Positions 24,876 through 35,217 of a stretch of DNA of 64,000 bases are shown here, piece after piece. The DNA is from Polynucleobacter sp. GWA2_45_21 (GTDB taxonomy: Bacteria > Pseudomonadota > Gammaproteobacteria > Burkholderiales > Burkholderiaceae). The stretch lies in assembly GCF_001830325.1 (NCBI RefSeq), contig NZ_MHZG01000001.1, positions 434,001 to 498,000 of the forward strand, read 5' to 3'. The notes below the pieces were generated by a model. The model was not told the DNA's origin, searched no databases, and was given only the letters and a program-made list of their open reading frames with translations. How positions within the stretch are numbered: position 1 is the stretch's first letter; each line of letters opens with the position of its first letter. The translations under genes and the position numbers were made by a program.

Positions 24876-25703
24876 ATGAGCCCGAAATCCCGGCTGTACA
24901 CGCTTGTAAAGGCTTGGAAGAACAAACCCTTCCAAGAAGTGCGCGACGCCTGCGGCCAGCCTTGGCTAGGCCTTAGTGGCGAAGCGCTCGAAGAACACCG
25001 ATCCTGGTCCCAGCGACAAGCGATTAGCAACGAACCTATCTTTAATAGCCAAGGAAGCAAGCTGACGAGCTCATTATTTAGACCATTACTGGCGGCCACC
25101 GACACACAGCTCCTCAGATTGTTCATGGAGGGCTTGGATACGATTACCTATTGGTACCGAAGTGGTCGCTTCATTCCAGGCATCTTGCCTCTGCCGACTC
25201 AACACTTAGCTTCAGCTGGGTTTATTGATGCCTTAAGCGACCTCATCCTGAACTCACGACTCCCGGTTGGTCTCATTAGTTTAGGCATCAATAAGCTCAA
25301 TGATGTTGACTCCATGCATTCCTGCATGGAGGGCTTATTGAGAATGCGCCGTCTCGGGGTTTTGATTCATCTTCTAGATTTTTCTGGAAGTAGCTCTCAA
25401 ATCCGGTGGATCGAAGAAATGGAACCTGAAGGCATACATATCGATATAGGGCAATTCCGTGCCGAAGGATTGCCAAATGAAATGATTTCTCTTCACCAGA
25501 AATTCCACACCCAAATCTATGCCGGCAACATCACCCTGGTAAAGGATTTAGAAAATGCCATGGCAATGGGAGCGCACCACTGCTATGGCGGACTGATGAT
25601 GTCACCGATAAGTCGACATCAAATGTTACACACGAGCGATAGCCGTATCGCTAAGGCCATTTTTTCGCTGCACCCTCATAAAAACCTAAACGGAGACAAG
25701 TAA
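24876..25703 (+). CDS. Degenerate EAL-domain protein (BvgR-like position)
   Basis: A 275-residue cytoplasmic protein whose C-terminal two thirds follow the EAL-domain pattern, but the catalytic signature is gone. Where active enzymes have EAL, this has SLF (NEPIFNSQGSKLTSSLFRP). Where they have DDFGTG it has LDFSGS. Where they have KID it has HID, and where they have AEGVET it has YAGNIT. The tail HHCYGGLMMSPIS matches the usual D-x-x-QGY-x-x-x-P end. It is therefore probably a c-di-GMP-independent or binding/regulatory protein, not a phosphodiesterase. The ATG at 24876 is chosen (GGAG seven bases upstream) over 24870. Its stop overlaps the regulator start (TAATG), so the two are co-translated. 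Confidence 0.75.
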   Translation: MSPKSRLYTLVKAWKNKPFQEVRDACGQPWLGLSGEALEEHRSWSQRQAISNEPIFNSQGSKLTSSLFRPLLAATDTQLLRLFMEGLDTITYWYRSGRFIPGILPLPTQHLASAGFIDALSDLILNSRLPVGLISLGINKLNDVDSMHSCMEGLLRMRRLGVLIHLLDFSGSSSQIRWIEEMEPEGIHIDIGQFRAEGLPNEMISLHQKFHTQIYAGNITLVKDLENAMAMGAHHCYGGLMMSPISRHQMLHTSDSRIAKAIFSLHPHKNLNGDK

Positions 25704-26326
25704 TGAGAAAACGCGTGATGTTGGTAGATGACCATCCAGCAATGCTGATGGCATTAAAAAGTATGTTGCAGGATCAATTGCTTTTTGAGATAGCAGGACA
25801 AGCGCAGCATGGAGAAGAGTGTCTTCGCTCAATCAAAGAAGTCAATCCCAATATGGTGATCTTAGATTTAGATATGCCCAAGACCGATGGCTTTGATGTC
25901 ATTCGCCGGATTGGCTTGATGTATCCAGACGTTCGCATTCTGGTTTTATCTAGCTTAGATGAAGCAGTCTACGGGGGTAGAGTGCGCTCTCTAGGGGCTC
26001 ATGGTTTTGTAAATAAGACCGCTGGTGCTGATGTCATTTTGGCGGCATGTGTTGCGATCTCACAGGGGTACACCTTCTTCACGCACGGGAAGAATGGCAA
26101 TACCTCTTTAAGTGATAACGATAAATTGGCACTGATATCGGATCGCGAGCTACAAGTCATGAAGTATCTCGGCAAAGGCAATACCAATCAGCAGATATCA
26201 GACTTACTTCACATTAGCAATAAGACCGTGGCAACCTATAAGACTAGAGTCTTTGACAAACTGGGCATTAACAATATTGCCGACTTGATCTTGTTCTGCC
26301 GCATGAACAACATCATCGAAAGCTAA
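25703..26326 (+). CDS. NarL/FixJ-family response regulator (BvgA/EvgA-like)
   Basis: A 207-residue two-domain regulator. The receiver domain (about residues 1-120) has the acidic pair in LVDDHPAML, the phospho-acceptor D55 in [11 protein letters not shown] and K in NKTAGA. The C-terminal LuxR-type HTH (about 140-205) reads [20 protein letters not shown]...[16 protein letters not shown]. It is placed between the EAL-like gene (1-base overlap) and the hybrid kinase (7 bases before its ATG), and is almost certainly the output of that kinase. Domain order and neighbours resemble BvgA of Bordetella or EvgA of E. coli. Target genes are unknown. Confidence 0.92.
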   Translation: MRKRVMLVDDHPAMLMALKSMLQDQLLFEIAGQAQHGEECLRSIKEVNPNMVILDLDMPKTDGFDVIRRIGLMYPDVRILVLSSLDEAVYGGRVRSLGAHGFVNKTAGADVILAACVAISQGYTFFTHGKNGNTSLSDNDKLALISDRELQVMKYLGKGNTNQQISDLLHISNKTVATYKTRVFDKLGINNIADLILFCRMNNIIES

Positions 26327-26333
26327 AGACGGC

Positions 26334-28763
26334 ATGCATCGATTCATTTTGAAAAAAGTATTTGTACTCTGCTCTGTCTATGTAGGCCTGACATATGCAG
26401 GCCCATTTAACGCTGCAGAGCAATCATGGATCGATGCCCATCCAGTTGTGCGATTTAGCATTCATGAAAAATATGCCCCCTACCTTAACCAAACTTATCA
26501 GCAAGAAGGTACTGCACCATTTAAAGCTCTCATATCAAAAATTGAAGAATGTACGCGACAGCAATATGTAGCGGTATGGAGAAAATCAGATCAAGAAGGT
26601 TTAAAACAGCTCAGCAAAGGCGATGTGGATTTCATCATCGATCCACCCAGAATTAATGATCATGTTCTGCAATTTGGTTCCTTATCTGAAGCCATCTTTT
26701 GGGGGCATGATGCCGTTGTTACCAAGAACTCGAGTAAGCTAGATTCTCCGAGTCTAAAAATTGCCTATTTCGATCGAGGCCTTGAGAATACGCCTTCCAT
26801 CTTTAATGACTATGCCAAAGATAAAGAGGATCAGTCACCCGATGACTTGATGCAATCCCTGATCAAAAGCGATATCGAGGCATTGGTGATGCCAATCCGC
26901 TTAGCGCGTCGATTGATACAAGAAACCCCAAATTCAGATCTAAAAATAGATGGGCTATACAGTCGAGATCCATTTGCCTACCGCTGGTTAATCTCCGATC
27001 AAGATGCTCCACTGCATGATGTATTGAGTCATTTTTTAAATGACTTGGATCCCATTGCCTCACGCCAGCTCTTTGCCTTAGGTGATGAAGCCAAGCCAAA
27101 ATCAAGCTTACTGCCCTGGCTGAGTGCTATCCTGGTATTCATTATTGGCGGGGTAATGCTCTATCAGCTCCAAAGAAAGTATTTTCATCAGAAGAAAACT
27201 GCTCTTGAGTTGTTGCAGTCTAAGGAGTTAGCTGAAAAGGCCAATGCAGCCAAATCCGCATTTCTCGCAACCATGAGTCATGAAATTCGCACTCCCATGA
27301 ATGCCATTCTAGGAGTGCAGGAGCTGCTACTCAGTAGCGCGCAATTTCCTAAAAAAGATAAATCACTATTAAAGAGCGCTCAAGCTTCAGCTGAATCACT
27401 TTTAGGGATGCTCAATCAAGTATTGGATATTTCAAAGATTGAAGCTGGCAAGCTCACTCTCAATCTCGAGCCATGCAACCCCCATCAATTGATCATGGAT
27501 ATTCATGCGGCATTTTCTACTATGGCTCAGAAACAAAATCTACTACTGCATACCTCGATTGACCCCAGAATCGCCGAAGTACTGATGATAGATTCCTTAC
27601 GTCTACGACAAGTTCTGCAGAACTTACTCAGCAATGCCATTAAGTTCACCAATGAAGGCGAGGTGTACTTTTCTACCACCGTGCTCGCAGATGATCATGC
27701 TGGTCAATTACTCGAGTTCAGAGTGATCGACACTGGGGTGGGCATGGGCAGCGAGCAAATTAAACTGGCTCTGCAAGCTTTTGAGCAATTACCGGCTACG
27801 CAGGACTCTTATCAATCAGAACAAGATAGGGGTACAGGGCTTGGGCTTACTATCACCAATCATTTGGTGAGCTCCATGAACAGTCACCTCTATTTTGAAA
27901 GTGCTCCCGGATTTGGAAGTAACGTTCATTTCTCAGTAGCTTTTCCGAGAACGAGTATTGCTGCCCCCCAACCCACTAGCTTCGATTCCTTACAAACGTC
28001 ATCCAAAAACTTGATCTCAAAAAAGGTGGGGCGGAAAAACTGTCCCATTCAAGCCTTGGTAGTGGAAGATCATCCGGCCAGTCGACAAATTTTGTCACTG
28101 CAATTGGAGGCATTAGGAATACACACTCGTGTTTGTGAGAATGCTGCCGCTGCACTCATATTGTTGAAAGACCATCATTTTGATCTCATGCTCACAGATC
28201 AGTCTATGCCAGGTATGCAGGGCTCTGAGCTGGCTAAACAAATTCGATCTCTGGGTAATCGTGACTTAGTCATCATTGGCGTCACGGCTGATATTTACGC
28301 TTTAGACTCACGCCATCAATTTTTATCCTCTGGCATGAATGGTGTTCTTATCAAACCATTGAGTTTGAGTGCCCTTGAAAATGAACTCATGCGCTATTTT
28401 GAATCTAGCCAAGACCCCAGTAGTAGTTATGAGGTCTATTCATTTGAGGCTTTCTCCAATCTCATTAAAGATGACCCTCAACAAATCATCGTGATTCTGG
28501 AAGAAATTGAAAAGGTACATCTAGAGGTTCTAAATCAGCTTGCATTCAATAACGATCAAGCCCCTATTAACGAGGCGCAGTTTCGAAGCCTGGTCCATAA
28601 AGTCAAAGGCGGGGCACAACTGTTACAGGCTACTGAATTTATCCACACCTGTGAATCACTTGAAATTGACGGGCCGCTATCAGATCGGATAAAGCGATTT
28701 ATGGCCCTTCTCGAAGAACAAAACCAAACTATCGATACTTATAAGAAAAGATATCAGCATTAA
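26334..28763 (+). CDS. Hybrid sensor histidine kinase with one periplasmic SBP-like domain (BvgS/EvgS type)
   Basis: 809 residues. A signal peptide (1-22) is followed by a periplasmic solute-binding-protein-like domain (about 25-255, with [19 protein letters not shown] as in BvgS Venus-flytrap domains) and a membrane helix (about 260-278). Next come HisKA with H316 in [14 protein letters not shown] and HATPase with N-box LLSNAIKF, G1 DTGVGMG and G2 GTGLGLTI. A receiver follows with D622 in [13 protein letters not shown], then an HPt domain with H755 in LVHKVKGG. All four phosphorelay residues are therefore present. Compared with BvgS it has one flytrap domain instead of two, and no PAS domain. 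It is last in the three-gene operon. Confidence 0.92.
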   Translation: MHRFILKKVFVLCSVYVGLTYAGPFNAAEQSWIDAHPVVRFSIHEKYAPYLNQTYQQEGTAPFKALISKIEECTRQQYVAVWRKSDQEGLKQLSKGDVDFIIDPPRINDHVLQFGSLSEAIFWGHDAVVTKNSSKLDSPSLKIAYFDRGLENTPSIFNDYAKDKEDQSPDDLMQSLIKSDIEALVMPIRLARRLIQETPNSDLKIDGLYSRDPFAYRWLISDQDAPLHDVLSHFLNDLDPIASRQLFALGDEAKPKSSLLPWLSAILVFIIGGVMLYQLQRKYFHQKKTALELLQSKELAEKANAAKSAFLATMSHEIRTPMNAILGVQELLLSSAQFPKKDKSLLKSAQASAESLLGMLNQVLDISKIEAGKLTLNLEPCNPHQLIMDIHAAFSTMAQKQNLLLHTSIDPRIAEVLMIDSLRLRQVLQNLLSNAIKFTNEGEVYFSTTVLADDHAGQLLEFRVIDTGVGMGSEQIKLALQAFEQLPATQDSYQSEQDRGTGLGLTITNHLVSSMNSHLYFESAPGFGSNVHFSVAFPRTSIAAPQPTSFDSLQTSSKNLISKKVGRKNCPIQALVVEDHPASRQILSLQLEALGIHTRVCENAAAALILLKDHHFDLMLTDQSMPGMQGSELAKQIRSLGNRDLVIIGVTADIYALDSRHQFLSSGMNGVLIKPLSLSALENELMRYFESSQDPSSSYEVYSFEAFSNLIKDDPQQIIVILEEIEKVHLEVLNQLAFNNDQAPINEAQFRSLVHKVKGGAQLLQATEFIHTCESLEIDGPLSDRIKRFMALLEEQNQTIDTYKKRYQH

Positions 28764-28811
28764 TTTGCGGCTGTTGTAACCCACCGGGCATCAAGGTTTA
28801 TCCTATGGGGA

Positions 28812-30380
28812 ATGCGTACCCAGAATTCTTCAACCTCAGTCCTAGCTCAAGCGGCCATTCTTTTGGCTGGCCTGTCCATTCTGGTCTTGATCCCTCAGGC
28901 ACACTCTGCCGACTTAGTCTCGCAAGAGACTGCTCTCAAATACATCCCCAAGGCTGTAGCTGCTAGCCTTGAGAAAAGTCAGATTCCTAAAGATGCGATC
29001 AGCATATCCGTGATGGAAATTGATCAAGCACGACCAGGAAAAGTGACAGCAAAAACAGAATTGGACTGGCGCTCTCAAGAGGCAATGAACCCTGCGTCCA
29101 CCATGAAGCTCATCACCACCCTTGCCGGATTGGATGTATTAGGCCCGCAATATCGTTGGCGCACAAATATTTATACCGATGGACTGATTCGCAAAGGAAC
29201 TCTTAAAGGCAATCTCTATTTACAAGGCACGGGCGATCCTAAGCTCATCCCTGAAGAATTCGCCAAAATGATGAAGGCTATACAGAATTTAGGTATCCAA
29301 AAAATTGATGGCAATTTATTCTTTGATCGAAGTGCTTATGCTCCTAGCGTGATGGAACACAACACGATCGATGGCGAATCTTTGCGTGCCTATAACGTCC
29401 CACCAGATCCCCTGCTGTATGCATTTAGGACCCTCTCGTTTCAACTGGGCAAATCGCGTACTGCAGACTTTATTGACATTAGCTACACACCGCCACTTTC
29501 CCAACTCAAAGTGATTAACCAAATGCAATTGGTTAATCAATCCTGCGACAGCTGGAAAAGCAATCTTCGTTTTAACTTAGAACCTGAGGGTGATGGCACC
29601 AGCACTAACCAAGCTCTCACTGCGCAGTTCTCAGGTAGTTTTCCCAATGCCTGCAAAGGGGTGAATTACAACGTTGTCGCCCTGGATGCCAATACCTTTC
29701 TGACTCAAGGCTTTGCTGCAGCCTGGGAATTGGCTGGCGGCACTTGGGCCCAAGCACCCACCGGAAATTCTGGCGCCGTTCCCTTGGCGGCACGACTACT
29801 GCTACAGTTTGAAGGCATCCCTTTAGCTGATGATGTACAAGATATCAATAAGTTTTCTAACAACGTGATGGCAAGGCAATTGATGTTGACCTTAGCATTT
29901 GAGAAGATGGGTAAACCAGCGACCACTGAAAATGGTGAGCTTGTGATTCAGAGCTGGTTAAAGGGATTGGGGCTCGAGTTTCCAGAACTGATCATTGAGA
30001 ACGGCTCTGGCCTATCACGTACTGAAGCAATATCTGCCGAGCATTTGACGCAATTATTAGTAGCTGCTCGCAATCTATCTGTAGCGGACAATTTTTATAA
30101 CAGCCTACCGATTGCAGGAACAGACGGCACCATGCGCAATCGCCTCATGGGGCATTTACGGAAATTTCTGCATTTAAAGAAAAAACCTGAGGCCCGAATT
30201 AAAACAGGATCGCTGGTTGATGTCCGAGCAATATCGGGTTATGTGATGAGTAAGTCCGGGAAAATGTATGCGGTGAGCTCATTCATCAACCATCCCAATG
30301 CTGGGAAAGGTTTAGAGGCGCACGATCAACTATTAGCGTGGCTACTGGATGATGGTCCAGAACCAAAACAGGCCCGCTGA
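28812..30380 (+). CDS. dacB: D-alanyl-D-alanine carboxypeptidase/endopeptidase (PBP4 family)
   Basis: A periplasmic low-molecular-mass penicillin-binding protein of the S13 family that trims peptidoglycan stem peptides and cross-links. The 522-residue protein has a signal peptide ending around QAHSAD and the three active-site motifs in order: S-x-x-K in NPASTMKLITTLAGLD, S-x-N in KFSNNVMARQL, and KTG in ARIKTGSLVDVRAISGY. An extra domain lies between motifs 1 and 2, as in the family. Its 3' end overlaps the 3' end of the sua5 gene on the other strand by 55 bases. Confidence 0.93.
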   Translation: MRTQNSSTSVLAQAAILLAGLSILVLIPQAHSADLVSQETALKYIPKAVAASLEKSQIPKDAISISVMEIDQARPGKVTAKTELDWRSQEAMNPASTMKLITTLAGLDVLGPQYRWRTNIYTDGLIRKGTLKGNLYLQGTGDPKLIPEEFAKMMKAIQNLGIQKIDGNLFFDRSAYAPSVMEHNTIDGESLRAYNVPPDPLLYAFRTLSFQLGKSRTADFIDISYTPPLSQLKVINQMQLVNQSCDSWKSNLRFNLEPEGDGTSTNQALTAQFSGSFPNACKGVNYNVVALDANTFLTQGFAAAWELAGGTWAQAPTGNSGAVPLAARLLLQFEGIPLADDVQDINKFSNNVMARQLMLTLAFEKMGKPATTENGELVIQSWLKGLGLEFPELIIENGSGLSRTEAISAEHLTQLLVAARNLSVADNFYNSLPIAGTDGTMRNRLMGHLRKFLHLKKKPEARIKTGSLVDVRAISGYVMSKSGKMYAVSSFINHPNAGKGLEAHDQLLAWLLDDGPEPKQAR

Positions 30381-31420
30381 AGTCGGTCCCTGACGCCATC
30401 CCACTCTTCCCCTGCTGGCGGCTCCGGAAACAAAATCAGATCCCATCCTTGCTGATCTAAATCTCGCAGGGAGCGATACAAGCGACTTGCAAATGCAGCG
30501 CTATCACTAGGCACGAGCACTTCCTCAAAATGAGCTGATGGGTGTCCATCAACGCCTAATGAAGATTCCGAATCCCATACTGCAACCGCTACTCGCGACT
30601 TAATATCCGGGAACTCGCTGAGCGCATCCAAGACTCTGCCCGAGGCATACATTCTGAGAGGGGTTGTCGGGGCGTAATGGGCACGAAGACTACCAGAGAC
30701 CCTTGGCATATCTCCACCCTGCTTCACCGAATCAATTTCACCAGGCAAATAAACTTGAATACCCGTTTTGGCAAGAATTTCCCCTGGAGTAATAAGGCCT
30801 GGGCGCAATAAAACTGGATGATCACCAGAAGACAAATCAATGATGGTCGATTCAATACCGACTTCGCAATCACCACCATCCAAAATCATAAGCTCCAACA
30901 TGCCTTCAAACTCGCTACGCACATCAGCTGCACTAGTGGGTGAAACTTTTCCGAAACGATTAGCCGAAGGAGCAACCACCCCACCCTTAAACTTACGCAG
31001 CAATTCTTGTGCAATCGGGTGCGCAGGCGCCCGAATCGCCACGGTATCTTGACCGCCGGTAAGTTCATTTAAAACGCTTTTATCTTTTTTAAAGACTAAG
31101 GTCAGCGGACCCGGCCAAAATGCATTGATGAGTTTTAATGCGTCTTCTGATAAGTCCCTTACCCAAGGCGCTAGAACTGGAACCCAATCAACCTGAGCCT
31201 GGTCAAACTTATCAGACGCTGCCAAGTGAACAATAAGCGGGTGATTTGAAGGTCTGCCTTTAGCGGTAAAAATCCGTTTGATGGCATCAGGGTTCTTCGC
31301 GTCCGCCCCTAAGCCATAAACAGTCTCAGTCGGAAAGGCAACTAAGCCACCATCTCGCAAAGTCTGTACTGCTTCATTAATCACTGCGGATGATTGCAGT
31401 GAGCTACTATCGCTGGGCAT
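30326..31420 (-). CDS. sua5: L-threonylcarbamoyladenylate synthase (Sua5 type)
   Basis: This enzyme makes the threonylcarbamoyl-AMP intermediate for the t6A37 modification of ANN-decoding tRNAs. The 364-residue protein is the long Sua5 form. The YrdC domain (about 1-205) has GGLVAFPTETVYGLGADA, KGRPSNHPLIVH and VVAPSANRFGKVSPT. A linker SGSLRAHYAPTTPLRMY leads to the C-terminal Sua5 domain. The start lies two bases after the purK stop. The C-terminal 17 or so codons are antisense to dacB; that tail (SGPSSSSHANS) is low-complexity and may not be under strong constraint. Confidence 0.93.
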   Translation of the reverse strand: MPSDSSSLQSSAVINEAVQTLRDGGLVAFPTETVYGLGADAKNPDAIKRIFTAKGRPSNHPLIVHLAASDKFDQAQVDWVPVLAPWVRDLSEDALKLINAFWPGPLTLVFKKDKSVLNELTGGQDTVAIRAPAHPIAQELLRKFKGGVVAPSANRFGKVSPTSAADVRSEFEGMLELMILDGGDCEVGIESTIIDLSSGDHPVLLRPGLITPGEILAKTGIQVYLPGEIDSVKQGGDMPRVSGSLRAHYAPTTPLRMYASGRVLDALSEFPDIKSRVAVAVWDSESSLGVDGHPSAHFEEVLVPSDSAAFASRLYRSLRDLDQQGWDLILFPEPPAGEEWDGVRDRLQRACFGSGPSSSSHANS

Positions 31421-31422
31421 TT

Positions 31423-32607
31423 CTAGGGCTCGATCCCTAATTCAAGTGCAACAGCTGCACAATTTTGGCGCGCTTGATTCAGCGACTCACCCAAGCAATT
31501 GATGTGACCCATCTTGCGACCCATGCGTGGATCGGATTTTCCATAGAGGTGTAACTTGGCATCTGGATGCGAGAGCACCTGATCCCAAGCAGGTTCTCTT
31601 GCCTTATCTTCGCTACCTTCATACCAAAGATCACCTAAGAGATTAAGCATAGAGACTGGTGCCAGCAAGCGGGTATCACCCAGAGGTAGACGAGCCATGC
31701 TTCGAACCTGCTGCTCAAATTGACTACTGACACAGGCATCCATAGTGTAGTGGCCAGAGTTATGCGGACGAGGTGCAATTTCATTAGCGATGATGTCACC
31801 GCTCTTGAGGACAAAGAACTCGACACATAAAACACCTACGTAATCAATCTTACGAATGAGTGCTTTTGCAGCCTCAATAATTTTTTTCTCTTGAGGAGGC
31901 TTCAGCGATGGTGCAGGCACAGTGGAGGTGTGCAAGATGCCATCACGATGGATGTTTTGAGAAACTGGATATGCAACAACCGCATCATCATATCCACGCA
32001 CCACTAAAGCGGACACCTCAAAATCCAAATCCATACGCTTTTCAAGAACACACGGCACCTTACCCAATTCAGCCCAGGCAGCAACTAGATTGGCAGAGTC
32101 GTAAACAGTAATTTGTCCTTTGCCGTCGTAACCCATGCGCGCGGTTTTCAGAATACCAGGGAATAAATCCGCAGGCACATGCTCAATATCGGCATCATGC
32201 TCGACTACGCAATAAGGAGCGGGGCCAATATTGGTTTCCGCTTTCCAGGTAGCTAAGAATTTTTTCTCAGCAACGCGGTTTTGAGCCAAAGAAACACAAC
32301 TACTGCGAGGCGCTACGAAGACACCCAAAGATTCCAGCTCATCTAAAGCTTGAGCAGGAACATTTTCAAATTCGGTGCTAACGGATTTACATAATGCTGC
32401 CATCTCTTTTAGAGCTGCGGAGTCAGTGTAATCAGCTTGAATGAATTTTTCTGCAATAGAACCTGCAGGGCTATCTGATCCAGGATCCAGCACGCAGACC
32501 TTGTACCCCATAGCTTGAGCTGCCTGGGTAAACATGCGCCCCAATTGACCACCACCTAAAATTCCTAAATACGAGCCCGGCAAGATGGGCTCCAAACGAT
32601 CTGCCAT
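31423..32607 (-). CDS. purK: N5-carboxyaminoimidazole ribonucleotide synthase
   Basis: This ATP-grasp enzyme carboxylates AIR to N5-CAIR in purine synthesis. The 394-residue protein has the N-terminal LGILGGGQLGRMFTQAAQAMG, the ATP-grasp core with GILKTARMGYDGKGQ and VCVEFFVLKSGDIIANEIAPRPHNSGHYT (seen as consecutive parts), and the C-terminal KMGHINCLGE. Length is slightly above E. coli PurK (355). It is three bases downstream of purE, the next enzyme in the pathway. Confidence 0.96.
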   Translation of the reverse strand: MADRLEPILPGSYLGILGGGQLGRMFTQAAQAMGYKVCVLDPGSDSPAGSIAEKFIQADYTDSAALKEMAALCKSVSTEFENVPAQALDELESLGVFVAPRSSCVSLAQNRVAEKKFLATWKAETNIGPAPYCVVEHDADIEHVPADLFPGILKTARMGYDGKGQITVYDSANLVAAWAELGKVPCVLEKRMDLDFEVSALVVRGYDDAVVAYPVSQNIHRDGILHTSTVPAPSLKPPQEKKIIEAAKALIRKIDYVGVLCVEFFVLKSGDIIANEIAPRPHNSGHYTMDACVSSQFEQQVRSMARLPLGDTRLLAPVSMLNLLGDLWYEGSEDKAREPAWDQVLSHPDAKLHLYGKSDPRMGRKMGHINCLGESLNQARQNCAAVALELGIEP

Positions 32608-32610
32608 CTT

Positions 32611-33105
32611 TTAATATCCCGGCAAATTCATGGCGCGCGCAGTATCGGACTGCTTCACACGGAACTCTTCTAACTGTTTTGCTAAAGCAGCATCATTGAC
32701 CGCCAAATTAGCAATCACATGCAAAGCGGCATTTGCAGCTCCAGCCTCACCAATCGCAAATGTTGCCACTGGAATGCCCTTAGGCATTTGAACGATGGAG
32801 TACAGGGAGTCTTCACCACGTAAATATTTGCTGGCAACCGGAACACCGTAGATTGGAACGATTGTTTTAGATGCCAACATGCCTGGCAAATGCGCAGCAC
32901 CACCAGCGCCAGCAATAATTGCCTTTAGTCCATTTTTGGAAGCATTTTCTGCATACGCAAACATATCGTCTGGCATGCGATGAGCTGAAACCACTTTAGC
33001 TTCATGAGCAATACCAAATTGCTCCAGCATTTGAGCGGCATGCTGCATGGTGTCCCAATCTGAATTGGATCCCATTACTATTCCAACTACTGGCTTTTTG
33101 CTCAT
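32611..33105 (-). CDS. purE: N5-carboxyaminoimidazole ribonucleotide mutase
   Basis: This enzyme converts N5-CAIR to CAIR. The class I PurE signatures are [26 protein letters not shown] (catalytic His), [14 protein letters not shown] and the C-terminal helix. The frame extends to a TTG at 33117, but the ATG at 33105 has GGAGAGG five bases upstream and gives [12 protein letters not shown], 164 residues, the family length. It is the first gene of the purE-purK-sua5 unit and follows purC at a 69-base gap. Confidence 0.96.
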   Translation of the reverse strand: MSKKPVVGIVMGSNSDWDTMQHAAQMLEQFGIAHEAKVVSAHRMPDDMFAYAENASKNGLKAIIAGAGGAAHLPGMLASKTIVPIYGVPVASKYLRGEDSLYSIVQMPKGIPVATFAIGEAGAANAALHVIANLAVNDAALAKQLEEFRVKQSDTARAMNLPGY

Positions 33106-33186
33106 TGACCTCTCCAAATGCCCTGATCTACACCGTTAATCTATCTAAGGTCTTATTATCCCAGCCTTTTTAGGGGCCCTAGGAAA

Positions 33187-34083
33187 TTAGCCCTTAGTTA
33201 AGCGAGCGAGGGCTTCGCGGTACTTTTCTGCTGTTTTATCAATCACATCAGCCGGCAAAGCAGGCGCAGGGGCCGTTTTTGGCCAAGGCTTACCGTCGAC
33301 CATGGCTGTTTCTAGCCAGTCTCGAACGAATTGCTTGTCATAAGAAGGTGGATTTGCACCGACATAGTAGGTTTCAGCAGGCCAAAAACGGGAAGAGTCG
33401 GCAGTGAGGATTTCATCCATTAAGACTAACTGACCATCATCATCCAAACCAAACTCAAACTTGGTATCAGCAATGATGATTCCACGAGTCGCGGCAAATT
33501 CAGAAGCTTCTTTGTATAAGCGAATGCTGACCTCACGAATTTGATTGGCTAATTTCTCACCAATCATCTCAATCACCTTGTCAAAGGAAATGTTTTCATC
33601 ATGCTCACCCACTTCTGCTTTAGCTGCAGGAGTAAAAATAGGTTCAGGTAACTTCTGTGCGTTTTCTAAACCTTCTGGCAATGCAATACCGCAAACTTTT
33701 CCAGTCTCTTTGTAGTCTTTCCAACCGCTACCAGCTAGGTAGCCACGCACTACCGCTTCAACCAAAATTGGCTTCAAGCGTTTAGCCACTACCGCACGAC
33801 CTTTAACTTGATCCACTTCATCAGCAGGCACAACGCTCTCAGGATCAATACCTGTCAGGTGGTTCGGAATTACCTTGGCTAATTTGTCAAACCAAAAGTT
33901 GGCCATTTGGTTAAGCACAATACCCTTCTCAGGAATCGGCTGACCCATGACTACGTCAAAGGCAGACAAGCGATCGGTGGTGATCATGAGTAGCTTGTCA
34001 TCACCTAGCGCGTATACATCACGCACTTTTCCTTTGGAGAGCAAAGGCAGGGACTTAATGGAGGTGGCGTACAAAGCTGGCAT
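33187..34083 (-). CDS. purC: SAICAR synthetase
   Basis: Phosphoribosylaminoimidazole-succinocarboxamide synthase joins aspartate to CAIR using ATP. The 298-residue protein has [56 protein letters not shown] and the signature [15 protein letters not shown]. Length is of the longer PurC type (about 295-306), as in yeast and betaproteobacteria, and not the E. coli 237-residue form. It lies seven bases downstream of fba. Confidence 0.96.
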   Translation of the reverse strand: MPALYATSIKSLPLLSKGKVRDVYALGDDKLLMITTDRLSAFDVVMGQPIPEKGIVLNQMANFWFDKLAKVIPNHLTGIDPESVVPADEVDQVKGRAVVAKRLKPILVEAVVRGYLAGSGWKDYKETGKVCGIALPEGLENAQKLPEPIFTPAAKAEVGEHDENISFDKVIEMIGEKLANQIREVSIRLYKEASEFAATRGIIIADTKFEFGLDDDGQLVLMDEILTADSSRFWPAETYYVGANPPSYDKQFVRDWLETAMVDGKPWPKTAPAPALPADVIDKTAEKYREALARLTKG

Positions 34084-34090
34084 ATTTATC

Positions 34091-35155
34091 TCACTTCACG
34101 ATCTGGGCTAATTTGCCACTCTTGTAAAGCTCTGCCATTTTTTCCAGGGGAATTGGCTTAATTTTGGATGCTTGACCTGCGCTGCCGAAAGCATTGAAAC
34201 GTGCAATACAAACCTTCTTGGCGGCTTCACGTGCGGGCTTTAAATAATCGCGTGGATCAAACTTGCTTGGGTTCTCGAACATATAGCGGCGAATAGCAGC
34301 AGTCATCGCCAAGCGAATATCGGTATCAATATTGATCTTACGCACACCATTCTTAATGCCCTCTTGAATTTCTTCAACAGGCACGCCATAAGTTTCTTTC
34401 ATATCCCCACCAAACTCACGAATCTCTGCGAGCAATTCTTGTGGAACGCTAGAAGAACCATGCATCACTAAATGTGTATTCGGAATACGTGTGTGAATTT
34501 CTTTAATACGCTCGATAGCCAAGATGTCACCAGTAGGCTTCTTCGTAAATTTATAGGCACCATGACTAGTACCAATCGCAATCGCTAAAGCATCGCACTG
34601 CGTAGCCTTTACAAAGTCAGCCGCTTGCTCAACGTCTGTCAACAACTGCTCACGCGTCATCTTGCCATCAGCACCATGACCATCTTCTTTGTCGCCCTGC
34701 ATCGTCTCCAATGAACCTAGAACACCCAATTCCGCTTCAACCGTAACCCCAATAGAGTGGGAAAACTTCACCACTTCCCTAGAAACATCGACGTTGTATT
34801 CATAGCTGGCAACCGTCTTGCCATCGGCCTCTAGCGAGCCATCCATCATCACGCTAGTAAAGCCGCTCTTAATCGCAGCCATACAAACCGCTGGACTTTG
34901 GCCGTGGTCTTGATGCATTACAACGGGGATATGTGGGTAAGCCTCAACCGCAGCAGAAATCAAATGACGTAAGAATGATTCACCGGCATATTTACGAGCA
35001 CCAGCAGAAGCTTGCATGATGACTGGAGAATCAGCCTCATTTGCTGCCTCCATGATTGCTGTAACTTGCTCTAAATTGTTCACATTAAATGCTGGCAAGC
35101 CATAGCCATTTTCAGCTGCGTGATCCAAGAGTTGTCGTAAAGATACTAAAGCCAT
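34091..35155 (-). CDS. fba: Fructose-bisphosphate aldolase, class II
   Basis: This zinc-dependent aldolase cleaves fructose-1,6-bisphosphate to GAP and DHAP. The 354-residue protein matches the CbbA/Fba IIB type. Motifs are [14 protein letters not shown] (zinc His), [24 protein letters not shown] (zinc His), [14 protein letters not shown] (zinc His) and [12 protein letters not shown]. It lies in the glycolytic run pgk-pyk-fba and is followed closely by purC, an arrangement common in Burkholderiaceae. Confidence 0.96.
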   Translation of the reverse strand: MALVSLRQLLDHAAENGYGLPAFNVNNLEQVTAIMEAANEADSPVIMQASAGARKYAGESFLRHLISAAVEAYPHIPVVMHQDHGQSPAVCMAAIKSGFTSVMMDGSLEADGKTVASYEYNVDVSREVVKFSHSIGVTVEAELGVLGSLETMQGDKEDGHGADGKMTREQLLTDVEQAADFVKATQCDALAIAIGTSHGAYKFTKKPTGDILAIERIKEIHTRIPNTHLVMHGSSSVPQELLAEIREFGGDMKETYGVPVEEIQEGIKNGVRKINIDTDIRLAMTAAIRRYMFENPSKFDPRDYLKPAREAAKKVCIARFNAFGSAGQASKIKPIPLEKMAELYKSGKLAQIVK

Positions 35156-35217
35156 GATGGTCTCTTAATTAAAAATGTTAGTAATGAATTATTTGAATCA
35201 ATATTTTAAAAAGTGAA

